A stretch of 64,000 nucleotides of DNA from Cocleimonas flava (lineage in GTDB: Bacteria > Pseudomonadota > Gammaproteobacteria > Thiotrichales > Thiotrichaceae). Each line of letters opens with the position of its first letter. The stretch's first letter is position 1. Shown one piece after another: positions 8,056-16,024 of the stretch. Where the stretch lies: NCBI RefSeq assembly GCF_004339015.1, contig NZ_SMFQ01000003.1, positions 558,001 to 622,000 of the forward strand, given 5' to 3'. Position numbers and translations under genes: made by a program. The notes under the pieces are model-generated. The model made no database searches, was not told where the DNA came from, and saw nothing but the letters and a program-made list of their open reading frames with translations.

Positions 8056-8829
8056 ATTAACTTTAAACGGGTTTTAACGCTTTTAATTATATTAAGTTGT
8101 TATCACACTCAAGCATTTGCCGAGCAGATGATAAAAATACGAGTGTCTGAATTCCCTCCTAATTATTATAAAGACGCTAACGGAGACTGGACTGGCTTAG
8201 GCGTCGAATTGGCCTCGGCTATCGTAAAAAAAGCGGGATATGAGCCTGCATTCATTAACGAGCCTTGGGCACGCGCGCTTGAATCCATGAAAGAAGGTAG
8301 TCTTCAATATATGACTAACTTGAAAAAAGCGGATGAACGATCAGTATTTATCAACTGGATTGGTCCTGTTCGAAATGGTGAAGTGAGACTTATTGTAAAG
8401 AAGTCTAATGAGCATCTTCCGATAAAGTCATTGAACGATTTCATTACTATTTCTAACAATAAAAAAAGCAAGTTCGGCTATCTGGGAAATATGGAATATA
8501 CAGAAGAATTTAAAAAACGTTTTGCGAGTGACCATGAATTTAAAGATTCATTTGAACCTATACAATCAGCCGAATTGAATTTTAAAAAAGTCATGGCGGG
8601 AAGAATAATCGGTTTCTTTGAGACCACCATCTCAGCCGAATACCGCATTAAGAATGATCCTGATTATAAAGAACTCGCAACACATCCGTTTGTACTGAGA
8701 AGAACGCCGGTATATCACGGAGTGAGTAAAAAAGGTGTTGATAAAGAAACTCTGGGTAAACTCCAAGAAGCTTTTGATACATTACAAAAAGACGGAAGCA
8801 TTGAGAAAATAGTACAGAAATATCAGTGA
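8056..8829 (+). CDS. Periplasmic solute-binding protein, family 3-like, apparent ATT start
   Basis: The mature part from about 8122 matches SBP_bac_3-type proteins: IRVSEFPPNYYKDANGDWTG, then GVELASAIVKKAGYE, with the ligand-binding lobes up to residue 250. The first ATG in frame (8128) would remove the signal peptide. In the same frame, codons 8056-8125 read a good signal peptide ending in QAFA before EQ, and AAGGAG at 8043-8048 sits 7 bp upstream of an ATT codon. The simplest reading is initiation at ATT 8056 (or 8053). The alternative is a gene that has lost its ATG. No transporter genes are adjacent. Confidence 0.72.
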   Translation: MNFKRVLTLLIILSCYHTQAFAEQMIKIRVSEFPPNYYKDANGDWTGLGVELASAIVKKAGYEPAFINEPWARALESMKEGSLQYMTNLKKADERSVFINWIGPVRNGEVRLIVKKSNEHLPIKSLNDFITISNNKKSKFGYLGNMEYTEEFKKRFASDHEFKDSFEPIQSAELNFKKVMAGRIIGFFETTISAEYRIKNDPDYKELATHPFVLRRTPVYHGVSKKGVDKETLGKLQEAFDTLQKDGSIEKIVQKYQ

Positions 8830-9350
8830 TCCAATAAATAATCGTCCAGAATAAAGGTTGTTTGAGCGAAGCGACCTGCCTTCATACCCATTATTTTTCC
8901 CTTAGGTTTAGAAACTATGATGTTGTGAAGTAAACGGTATTTATTTGCTTACATTTCTTGATGCTGTATCTATATGTATGAATATGGACAAGACAGTAAC
9001 TCGTAGCTTTGAATATGAAACAATAATCCAATATCACTCTCTATTTACCTCCTCTATTTACAACCGCAATTTACAGCTCTTTATCATCGCTATCCCACCC
9101 ATCTCATTTCTACCTTTCATATTCATTCCCCCCTTCAGTAATAAATAGTAAAAACAGTATCAACTAAAAAGAAAACACCCCATAACGTTCAGACTTAAAA
9201 ATTGACCACTTATCATTATCAATGAACCAATACAGCCCCACCTATCACGTACTTTTAAATCTTAATGCTTTATATAAATTATTCAGATTGAGTTAATACG
9301 TCAAATGTTAATATAAGAATAAAAAAAGAAGAAAAACCTAGGAGAAGAAA
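8830..9350. other. Intergenic region without a supported gene
   Basis: About 520 bp of AT-rich sequence. The only open frame (8945-9148) has no ribosome binding site or recognisable composition. The end next to 9351 contains AGGAGAAGAAA, the ribosome binding site of the following gene. No repeat or RNA structure stood out. Confidence 0.5.
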
Positions 9351-9710
9351 ATGACTGATCTTGCAATGTCACCCGCAGAACAAAAGTCTCATGGTAAAAA
9401 AGTAGGAGAAATCCTGGTTCGTGATTACGGTAAAAAGAAATACTATTCATGTGCGCACATCAAGAAAGCTTCGTTAGAAGTTAAACAAGGTTTTGATTGG
9501 CATAGTTGGGCAATGAGTTTATTTGCGTCGCCTTCCGGCTTTAGTAGTTATCATGACTCGATTGGTGAAGATTTTGATTATTCTGAGATGAAATCTGAAA
9601 TGACGGCTGCGATGACGAATGGAGCATCTAAAAAGTGGTTTGATGCGAGTATGTCTTGGTTGGATTGGCCGAATGTTGATTTGCAGACAGTTTTTGATTT
9701 TTACGATTAA
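9351..9710 (+). CDS. Small acidic cytoplasmic protein of unknown function
   Basis: 119 residues, preceded by AGGAGAAGAAA with good spacing. It has no signal peptide or membrane helix. Features visible are a lysine-rich N-terminal third, the aromatic segment FDWHSWAMSLFASPSGFSSYHD (about 50-70) and a tryptophan-rich end (KKWFDASMSWLDWPNVD). I do not recognise the family with confidence. It stands alone, with a terminator of the C-rich repeat type 14 bp downstream. Confidence 0.75.
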   Translation: MTDLAMSPAEQKSHGKKVGEILVRDYGKKKYYSCAHIKKASLEVKQGFDWHSWAMSLFASPSGFSSYHDSIGEDFDYSEMKSEMTAAMTNGASKKWFDASMSWLDWPNVDLQTVFDFYD

Positions 9711-9723
9711 TTAAAATACCAAA

Positions 9724-9752
9724 CGCACCCCCCTACTTATGGGCGTTTTTTT
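9724..9752 (+). terminator. C-rich repeat copy 1, terminator after the 9351 gene
   Basis: CGCACCCCCCTACTTATGGGCG followed by seven T. CGC.CCC pairs with GGGCG. It is 14 bp after a plus-strand stop codon. Confidence 0.85.
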
Positions 9753-10013
9753 ATTACGCGTTTTTATCACTCCTTTGGGTATCGTTTATATCGTTAGGAA
9801 TTTGCTGAACTAATTCGGCCCTTAACTATTTAGTTGCTAAGGACTAATCCGATTAATTTTATCGCTGCTTAGCTTTATGCTTATTGTCAGCGCTGCTATT
9901 CAAAGTGGATGACGCTTAATCTATCTAATGCGCCAACTGATTGATCTCCAATTATGCCTTCAGTTATTTCTTACTAATATGAGATCGCTATAGCTGTTGT
10001 ATCTAATTTTTAA
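9753..10013. other. Intergenic region, nothing recognised
   Basis: About 260 bp between the terminator of the upstream gene and the end of a minus-strand small gene. No gene or clear RNA structure was seen. Confidence 0.4.
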
Positions 10014-10211
10014 CTAATGCTTTTCTGAGGTCATATTTAAGACCACATTTATAGCACCAATGTCACCTTCACTATTAGCCGCATTGCTTTGTACCAACGC
10101 TGTACTTTTTGCTGGCGAAAATGCAAAACAACTAATGATAAGGGCTATATAAAATACTCCGCGAACGCCGCGACTGCTGGCTAGTGTAGTGAATTGATTA
10201 ACGAGCTTCAT
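10014..10211 (-). CDS. Putative small exported protein
   Basis: The start at 10211 has GGGAGAAGACA upstream; an upstream ATG at 10238 lacks this. The 65-residue product begins with a basic segment and a hydrophobic stretch (GVFYIALIISCFAFS), which looks like a signal peptide or anchor, followed by a polar tail. Family not recognised. The gene is short and isolated, and could be a chance frame, but the ribosome binding site and signal-like region favour a real gene. Confidence 0.45.
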   Translation of the reverse strand: MKLVNQFTTLASSRGVRGVFYIALIISCFAFSPAKSTALVQSNAANSEGDIGAINVVLNMTSEKH

Positions 10212-10363
10212 TGTCTTCTCCCAGTTTACCAGGCTCAAATATAATCGAGGCTACCTTCACGTTCTGTGAAATCCATCACGTTTCATTGAATCTCTTTGTA
10301 TTTATTGCCTTGTATTTCGGTGCGATTCAATAAACTCGCTAATATTTACTATTCGTAAAACAT

Positions 10364-10395
10364 AAAGCCACCCCCCACCTTTGGGGCCCTTTTTT
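10364..10395 (+). repeat. C-rich repeat copy 2 (ACCTTT variant), divergent gap
   Basis: AAAGCCACCCCCCACCTTT, then GGGG and six T, giving a strong CCCC/GGGG stem. No plus-strand gene ends here: the upstream gene is on the minus strand. ATTGAATC at 10285 and GATTCAAT at 10324 form a second inverted repeat just upstream, so a short plus-strand RNA ending here is possible. Confidence 0.75.
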
Positions 10396-10539
10396 CACCG
10401 CATTGTTCCGCATTGTGTATTTCTGTAATTATTTATCACTTTAGATATCTCTCTAACTGCCGTTAAAACGCCATCTGGCACATCTATTCAGTTTGTTTTT
10501 ACTTATTTATTCAGTTTTTTTAGCTCTTTTTTAAACATC

Positions 10540-10572
10540 TAAGTTACAGCTAAGTTACAGCTAAGTTTCATT
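10540..10572. promoter_or_regulatory. Three 11 bp direct repeats upstream of the PepSY gene
   Basis: TAAGTTACAGC is repeated exactly at 10540 and 10551, then as TAAGTTTCATT at 10562. One-turn spacing of direct repeats is the usual arrangement for OmpR/PhoB-type response regulators. A regulator of that type is encoded 1 kb downstream, so these are candidate binding sites. Confidence 0.6.
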
Positions 10573-10682
10573 CTTTATTCTTCTACTCACGTTAAAACTA
10601 AAAATAGCGTTTTGCTAATTATTTAACGGTTTTTTAATAGTGAAACTTATTCTTAATAGTGAGAAATAGAGGGATAAACACA

Positions 10683-11006
10683 ATGAAACATTTTAGTAAA
10701 ACCATAATCTCAACGCTTATTGGTACGGGTCTTCTTGGTTCTGCAATTATTGCTCAAGCGGGCAGTAATGATAAAAAAGAAACGGAAGTCATCTCGTTTA
10801 CTGAGTCATCAATCACCATTGATAAAGCGCTGGAAATAGCACTCACAACGGTTCCAGGAAAAGCGAAAGCAGTCGAGTTTGATAATGAACACGGCAAATC
10901 AGTCTGGGAAGTTGAAGTGGTTGATTCGAACAAACTAATACACGAATTAGAAATAGATGCGGCTTCTGGCAAGGTGCTGAAGCAGAAACTTGATTACAAA
11001 GATTAA
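10683..11006 (+). CDS. Periplasmic PepSY domain protein
   Basis: The start at 10683 follows AGAGGG with good spacing; an in-frame ATG at 10659 is less likely. The 107-residue protein has a signal peptide (HFSKTIISTLIGTGLLGSA, cleavage near AQA). It is followed by one PepSY domain: ITIDKALEIALTTVPGKAKAVE, then SVWEVEVVDSNKLIHELEID and GKVLKQKLDY. Such small PepSY proteins often sit next to two-component systems, as here. Its role may be to tune the sensor kinase or a periplasmic process, but this is inference. An 8-10 bp hairpin separates it from the next gene. Confidence 0.9.
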   Translation: MKHFSKTIISTLIGTGLLGSAIIAQAGSNDKKETEVISFTESSITIDKALEIALTTVPGKAKAVEFDNEHGKSVWEVEVVDSNKLIHELEIDAASGKVLKQKLDYKD

Positions 11007-11042
11007 GTCTTAAATCTACAGTCTAATCAAAAATAAAGAACA

Positions 11043-11065
11043 GTCACCAGCATTTTGCTGGTGGC
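11043..11065 (+). terminator. Hairpin between PepSY and the following small gene
   Basis: CACCAGCA and TGCTGGTG pair around a 3-base loop, extended by a G-T wobble and a G-C pair. There is no T-run, only CTATTTATA, and the ribosome binding site of the next gene follows at once. It is probably a processing or attenuation hairpin. Confidence 0.5.
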
Positions 11066-11084
11066 TATTTATAAGGAGTATACA

Positions 11085-11366
11085 ATGCAAACTCAAACAT
11101 TTTATCAACAGATGTCACAGCGAAAACCTTCGTTTGCCAAGATTGCCATGTTGTCTGTTATCGCTAGTGTGGTTCTTTTGAGCGGCTTTATGTTTAGCCT
11201 AATTTTAATGGCTGTTTCAGCTATCATCTTTCCTTTTGTGGCATTTAAACTGTGGCGCTTACAACGACAACATCAGAAGGATATAAGCTTAGGTCAGGCG
11301 GCTGTGATTAAAAATGGCGAGATCATTGATGCCGAATACACGGTTGTGGATGAGCCTTTGAAATAA
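11085..11366 (+). CDS. Small inner membrane protein of unknown function
   Basis: The start at 11085 has AAGGAG 8 bp upstream. The 93-residue protein has one long hydrophobic region (about 25-60, probably two helices) with cytoplasmic basic ends, and a C-terminal soluble tail (QAAVIKNGEIIDAEYTVVDE). It lies between the PepSY gene and the response regulator on the same strand, so it is likely part of the same envelope-stress-type unit. Family not recognised. Confidence 0.75.
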   Translation: MQTQTFYQQMSQRKPSFAKIAMLSVIASVVLLSGFMFSLILMAVSAIIFPFVAFKLWRLQRQHQKDISLGQAAVIKNGEIIDAEYTVVDEPLK

Positions 11367-11410
11367 CGCGATTGATAAAACCGTTTTTGTTAATATGCTA
11401 TGACTATTCC

Positions 11411-11462
11411 TTAGCGATTTTCATTAGAGATCTTCGTTAGAGATTTTCAATAGATATACTCA
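11411..11462. repeat. 13 bp tandem repeat upstream of the response regulator
   Basis: TTAGCGATTTTCA, TTAGAGATCTTCG and TTAGAGATTTTCA follow each other at 11411, 11424 and 11437, with a weaker fourth unit. They are 48-99 bp upstream of the regulator start, so they may act as binding sites. Confidence 0.5.
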
Positions 11463-11509
11463 TTACAGATTAGAGTTTTTATAACAATGACAAATACGGC
11501 AAATCAAAT

Positions 11510-12163
11510 ATGCGCATTCTACTGGTAGAAGATGACGAATCTATCGGCAATGCGATTAAGCAGGCACTTAATGATGCATCCTACGCGGTCAACTGGGTAA
11601 AGGATGGCATTACTGCCTTGTCTAGCCTTAACACCGAAGAATATTCGCTGGTATTGCTGGATTTGGGTTTACCCGGTAAAAATGGTTTAGAGGTCTTGCA
11701 TGAGTTACGCAAAACGAAAAGCCTGCCTGTGATCGTGATAACGGCGAGAGATGCCGTTGAAGACCGTATTCAGGGACTGGATTTAGGCGCAGATGATTAT
11801 CTGGTCAAACCTTTCTCGATTGATGAATTACACGCCCGTATGCGTGCCGTGGTCCGACGCAATCATGGTGTTGCCACCCCTATTCTTTCTAATTCTCTGT
11901 TAGAACTTGATCCTGCCACACGCGAAGTCAGCCGAGATGGCGAATCGTTTCCCTTATCTGCACGCGAGTATGCCTTGCTACAAACGCTGATGCTTAGACC
12001 TGGCACTATTTTCTCACGCGATAATCTGGAAGAAAGCATTTACGGCTGGAATGAAGAAGTCGCGAGTAATGCGATCGAGTTTATCATTCACGCATTGCGT
12101 AAAAAACTGGGCAAAGATGCAATTAAAAATATCAGGGGCATGGGCTGGATGGTCAGCAAATGA
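11510..12163 (+). CDS. OmpR-family response regulator, QseB/PmrA-like
   Basis: 217 residues. The receiver domain (1-115) has the acidic pair in VEDDES, the phosphoacceptor Asp51 in LLDLGLPG, Thr near 79 (VITARD) and Lys100 in VKPFSIDEL. The C-terminal winged helix (about 125-215) ends in the typical ALRKKLGKDAIKNIRGMGW. The gene overlaps the kinase gene by 4 bp (ATGA), so the two are translationally coupled. The PepSY and small membrane genes upstream may be regulated by it. Confidence 0.95.
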   Translation: MRILLVEDDESIGNAIKQALNDASYAVNWVKDGITALSSLNTEEYSLVLLDLGLPGKNGLEVLHELRKTKSLPVIVITARDAVEDRIQGLDLGADDYLVKPFSIDELHARMRAVVRRNHGVATPILSNSLLELDPATREVSRDGESFPLSAREYALLQTLMLRPGTIFSRDNLEESIYGWNEEVASNAIEFIIHALRKKLGKDAIKNIRGMGWMVSK

Positions 12164-13536
12164 TGCAACAAAAATCACTGCAACGAGAGTTGTATCGCTG
12201 GATCATTCTCAGCGCGTTGGTTTTAGTAGTGTTCGGTGGTGCAATCGCTGGGGCATTGGCTTTTCAGCAAGCCAGAGAATTACAAGACAATACACTGATT
12301 GAAATTTCATTATTGGTACGTAACGGTCAATTAGATTTTTCTGATTTCAATGAAGATGAACAACACGCCAGAAGAAAAAAGAAACTCAGCGAGAAGATTC
12401 ATGATCGCAATGAAGATTTCCGAGACGAACATAATATCGAAGATGAAACCACCATCATCATCCACGAATTAGGCATCAGCGATAATTTAAAAGGCATCCC
12501 GCCAGATATAAGCGACGGTTTAAAAACCATCACCTTGGGCGATGACAAATGGCGCGTACTGGTGATGAGCCAGTTTTACAGCGATCGCCGCTTTATCATC
12601 GCGCAACCTACCGAGTTAAGAAACAATATTGCATGGAGCAGTAGCATCAGCACTTTTTTGCCGATTCTGTTACTGGTAAGTATTCTATTATTGATGATTC
12701 ATATCATCATTCGTCGTCAGTTTAAATCACTGAATCTATTGGTGAAAAACATCGATCGGCAAGATGGTACACAGCTAAAGGAACTCTCTGAAAAGAATAT
12801 TCCTCTAGAAATTATCCCCTTTGTGAGCTCTATTAATGCGCTGATCTCCAGAGTAAAACAGGTGATGCACAAGCAACACCGATTCATCGCCGATGCTGCG
12901 CATGAATTACGCACCCCAATTACAGCATTGTCATTACAGGCAGAAAACGTCACGCATGCCAACGATGATGCCGAGCGAAATGAACGACAAAAACAACTGA
13001 AACAAGGCTTTGATCGTTTGGGCAATCTGGTGGCGCAATTACTCGATCTGGCACGTTTGCAAAGCAGTGACGAGGTTGAGGCACAAACCGTTAGTTTTAA
13101 TGATGTGGTGAAAAGTGCGATTGCCGATCTCTTTCCATTAGCGGAATCTGCCGAGATTGATTTGGGCATGTTACATCAGGATAAGGCGATCAACGTCAAA
13201 GACCAAAACGGTCGATTAGGCCAATTAGTGCATAATGCGATTGGCAATGCGATTCACTACACACCCGCATCAGGAAAAGTGGATATCAGCCTGTTTAAAC
13301 AGGGAAATAAAGCGATATTACTGGTGGAAGATACCGGCATCGGCATCCCTGAAGATGAACTGCAGCAAGTGATGGAACCGTTCTATCGTGTATTAGAAAG
13401 TGGTAAACCTGGTAATGGTCTGGGCTTGGCAATCAGCCACGAAATTGCAGAACACTTAAACGGTAAGATTCACCTATCGAACCAAAAAGAAGGCGGCTTA
13501 TGCTTTCGTTATGAGCAAGACCTGGTTAGTGACTAA
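12160..13536 (+). CDS. Sensor histidine kinase, QseC-like
   Basis: 458 residues: membrane helix (about 15-37), a short acidic periplasmic domain (about 38-163) rich in Asp, Glu and Arg, second helix (about 164-186), then the kinase. The H-box is FIADAAHELRTPITAL with His248, the N-box NAIGNAIHYTP, and the G-boxes VEDTGIGIP and GNGLGLAIS, all intact. The small charged sensor domain fits a cation, peptide or pH signal, but that is inference. Its last 115 bp occur again, slightly altered, at 15753-15867 behind a different gene. Confidence 0.95.
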   Translation: MMQQKSLQRELYRWIILSALVLVVFGGAIAGALAFQQARELQDNTLIEISLLVRNGQLDFSDFNEDEQHARRKKKLSEKIHDRNEDFRDEHNIEDETTIIIHELGISDNLKGIPPDISDGLKTITLGDDKWRVLVMSQFYSDRRFIIAQPTELRNNIAWSSSISTFLPILLLVSILLLMIHIIIRRQFKSLNLLVKNIDRQDGTQLKELSEKNIPLEIIPFVSSINALISRVKQVMHKQHRFIADAAHELRTPITALSLQAENVTHANDDAERNERQKQLKQGFDRLGNLVAQLLDLARLQSSDEVEAQTVSFNDVVKSAIADLFPLAESAEIDLGMLHQDKAINVKDQNGRLGQLVHNAIGNAIHYTPASGKVDISLFKQGNKAILLVEDTGIGIPEDELQQVMEPFYRVLESGKPGNGLGLAISHEIAEHLNGKIHLSNQKEGGLCFRYEQDLVSD

Positions 13537-13662
13537 ATGTATGCTTGAGTGCATTAATAAGTGCATATTTAAGTAAACAATAAAGTAAATAGTTAAGTAC
13601 ATGATAGATAAGATCATTTCTACAATCGTGATAACACAAAATCATAGATCGTTTCAAAACCG

Positions 13663-13694
13663 AAGCCACCCCCCTACTTAGGGGGCTTTTTTTT
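13663..13694 (+). terminator. C-rich repeat copy 3, terminator after the kinase gene
   Basis: GCCACCCCCCTACTTAGGGG with a full CCCCC/GGGGG stem and eight T. It lies 127 bp after the kinase stop. Nothing else was recognised in the 365 bp between 13537 and 13902. Confidence 0.88.
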
Positions 13695-13902
13695 GCCTTT
13701 AAAAAACACAACGCAGGGTAATTTTTTAAAGATTATCCGAACTAATATGCCCATTAAACCTACATACCATCAAGCTATTGATGCACGTTGTAGGATCTTA
13801 AGACGCTAACCATTAACGAATAAATGTCGCTTCCTATCTAACGTACTGAGAAACAAACAAAAAACGTATCGTAACTAACGTATCTTAATGTATAGGTAAA
13901 AA

Positions 13903-14301
13903 ATGCGAATATTTTCTAGTGTATTGTTTTCAGCGCTCGTACCGACTTTTTTGATTCTGCTATTACCCTCACTGGTAAATAGTCAAGGGATAAATCTTAG
14001 GCAGTCATTAGCACTTTTTCTACCGATTTACGTGGCTTCATTTGCTGGATTATTAATTATAGGTTTACCTATTTATTACGCTTTAAAACAATACAAATTG
14101 CTATCGACGTTTAATCTCGCGCTTTCTGGTGCGTTGGCTGGAGTTATCTACTTTTTGTTTTTAACCTGGTTATTACTCACTGTGCTAACAGAAGGTCATT
14201 TTGTATTAGAACCCCTCACGATGCTTTGGGGTTGTGTACTAGGTTTAATAACCGCAGCTGCTTTTGGTAATTTTTTAGGGCTTAACAACAGGGATTATTA
14301 G
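13903..14301 (+). CDS. Four-helix inner membrane protein of unknown function
   Basis: 132 residues with four hydrophobic helices spread evenly (about 5-25, 42-62, 72-95 and 102-125) and short loops. AGGTAAAAA precedes the ATG. It ends 5 bp before the next gene on the same strand, so the two are likely co-transcribed. No family motif was recognised. Confidence 0.7.
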   Translation: MRIFSSVLFSALVPTFLILLLPSLVNSQGINLRQSLALFLPIYVASFAGLLIIGLPIYYALKQYKLLSTFNLALSGALAGVIYFLFLTWLLLTVLTEGHFVLEPLTMLWGCVLGLITAAAFGNFLGLNNRDY

Positions 14302-14306
14302 TTCAA

Positions 14307-15002
14307 ATGAGTATTTTAGAATCACAGATAGCAGCAACGCTTCTACCGGGCATGTCCATTCCAAAAGAACTGTCCCAATTATTTAGCTGGATTGAAGAGA
14401 ATACATTTTATTTTGACAGAGATGCTGACACAGCACGCATAGGCTTGCTCTGCCCGAAAGAAATGCTAAATCAATACATCAGCGACTTCGATGAAGATGG
14501 CGATGAAATTGAAGCACGAAACGGTGGAACGGACATAAGCTTTCATGCCGAAGGTAATGTTAATCTGCATCATTGGTTTGGTCATGACAAACCCGAAGTA
14601 TTAGATAGGCTTTGTGTGTTTGCCAGAACGGGTGGCGATGGTTCGATGGCTGCATTCTGGTTAGATGATGAAGGCAATCAGAAAATTGTACATTTAGGTT
14701 CAGGGTCTGGTTCGGTCTTGGTTTGTCAGCTAGCAGATAAAGCGATCGATTTTATGCGCTTACTTGCAATTGGTTATGATGAGATATGCTGGAACGAGAA
14801 TTTCAATTTAACCCCTGAGCAATCGTTCGAGCTTAATATGACCTGGGTAAAACCTAATCGCAACTATCAAAACTGGTTAACGCAAACGTTTGATGTATCT
14901 ATTCCTGAGCGCGCGAATGAAATCGTAAAACACCCAGCAGAAATGGGCGATACTGAAACCAAAGATCCTTTTTGCTTATGGGTTGAGAAACACTCAGCAT
15001 AA
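14307..15002 (+). CDS. SMI1/KNR4 (SUKH)-like protein
   Basis: 231 residues without signal or membrane helix, acidic. The central segment FARTGGDGSMAAFWLDDEGN, followed by QKIVHLGSGSG, resembles proteins annotated as SMI1/KNR4 family, which are often immunity proteins of polymorphic toxins. No toxin gene lies next to it: the upstream neighbour is a small membrane protein and the downstream one a methyltransferase-fold gene. It may be an orphan immunity gene or have another role. Confidence 0.6.
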   Translation: MSILESQIAATLLPGMSIPKELSQLFSWIEENTFYFDRDADTARIGLLCPKEMLNQYISDFDEDGDEIEARNGGTDISFHAEGNVNLHHWFGHDKPEVLDRLCVFARTGGDGSMAAFWLDDEGNQKIVHLGSGSGSVLVCQLADKAIDFMRLLAIGYDEICWNENFNLTPEQSFELNMTWVKPNRNYQNWLTQTFDVSIPERANEIVKHPAEMGDTETKDPFCLWVEKHSA

Positions 15003-15079
15003 AATTTAAGTCATCGAATAACACCTCAAAACAAATCTAGATTCCAGATACAGCTTCGTTAAGCTGTATCTTAAAACGG

Positions 15080-15755
15080 CTACGACCTATACTCGAGCTT
15101 CATTCTTACTCGTGAAGCTCCGTCTACGCTATGATCACCCCAACACTTTTAGGTACTGCTGTTATTCCCAATAACGGCGGCGAACTGCGATTAACCCAGC
15201 GCGGCAATGATTTTTCAATTCATTTGAAAGGACTCCGTGGCGAATTGATGAATAGTCGTGTGCACTCTTCTGAATTAGCCTTGGCCGAATTAGGTTGTGC
15301 CCATCTTCAAGGCGTACAAAACACGACCGTATTAGTTGGTGGTTTAGGCATGGGGTTTACGCTGGCAGCCGCCCTTAAAGCTACCACCAAGAGTTCTACA
15401 ATAGAGGTTGCAGAATTGGTGCCAGAGGTTGCGGAATGGAATAAAGGCCCGTTAGGAGAATGTGCTGGCAGACCCATAGATGATAAACGCACAGTGGTGC
15501 GATTAGGCGATGTCGCAGCGCTATTCAAAACCAACAAACCTAGCTATGACGCTATTTTACTCGATGTTGATAATGGCCCAGAAGGTTTTACACATGCCGA
15601 TAACAATAATTTGTATTCGTTAAATAGCTTACTCGCGATCAAACAAACACTTCGCCCTAAAGGTGTGTTAGCTATATGGTCGGCATGGCATGACCCTACA
15701 TTCACCCAGCAATTGAAGAAAGCCCGTTTTAAAGAGGATGTCAAAACGGTCAGGG
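15080..15755 (+). repeat. Segmental duplication, copy A
   Basis: From CTACGACCTATACTCG to the GGG at 15753-15755, this stretch matches 18633-19308 at a constant offset of 3553 bp. It includes 51 bp of upstream sequence and most of the gene. An inverted repeat GAGCTTCA/TGAAGCTC lies just before the start codon. Confidence 0.9.
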
Positions 15756-15790
15756 TTTGGCAATCAGCCACGAAATTGCAGAACACTTAA
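15131..15790 (+). CDS. Spermidine-synthase-like protein, copy A, with replaced C-terminus
   Basis: 219 residues with a Rossmann SAM-binding type fold: VLVGGLGMGFTLAAALK (about 68-85, motif I), AELVPEVAEWNK (acidic residue after strand 2), DAILLDVDNGPEGF and LRPKGVLAIWSAWHD. It resembles spermidine synthase/MnmC-like proteins; the substrate is unknown. It differs from copy B at eight positions after residue 98 and is identical before that. The last residues, after KTVR, come from foreign sequence: the 3' end of a histidine kinase gene read in another frame. It probably lacks the final strand and may be non-functional. Confidence 0.75.
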   Translation: MITPTLLGTAVIPNNGGELRLTQRGNDFSIHLKGLRGELMNSRVHSSELALAELGCAHLQGVQNTTVLVGGLGMGFTLAAALKATTKSSTIEVAELVPEVAEWNKGPLGECAGRPIDDKRTVVRLGDVAALFKTNKPSYDAILLDVDNGPEGFTHADNNNLYSLNSLLAIKQTLRPKGVLAIWSAWHDPTFTQQLKKARFKEDVKTVRVWQSATKLQNT

Positions 15791-15867
15791 ACGGCAAGAT
15801 TCACCTATCGAATCGAAAAGAAGGTGGCTTATGCGTTCGTTATGAACAATTATTATTAGCAGACTAA
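15753..15867 (+). pseudogene. Histidine kinase 3'-end fragment fused behind copy A
   Basis: GGGTTTGGCAATCAGCC and the following bases match the end of the kinase gene at 13422-13536 over exactly the same length, including the stop. In its own frame it reads GLAISHEIAEHLNGKIHLSN to a RYEQ ending. The last about 20 bp diverge more, so it may come from a paralogous kinase. The join occurs in a short shared motif of the form GGT..GGG. Confidence 0.88.
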
Positions 15868-16024
15868 TTAGAAAGATAAACCTAATTATTTAAAGGCTTA
15901 AAGAGAACCTTTGCGCTTTTAATAAAAGATTAATAACGGATCATATAACTTCCAAAGTGATTGAAGAGCTTAGGTAAACCAATCTTTTTCTACAGTTCAT
16001 GCAGTAATTCTGCGTTACTTGAGA

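Noticed and set aside
8945-9148. Open frame of 67 codons in the 8.8-9.35 kb gap
   Set aside because: No ribosome binding site, low-complexity hydrophobic sequence and no neighbour context; most likely chance.
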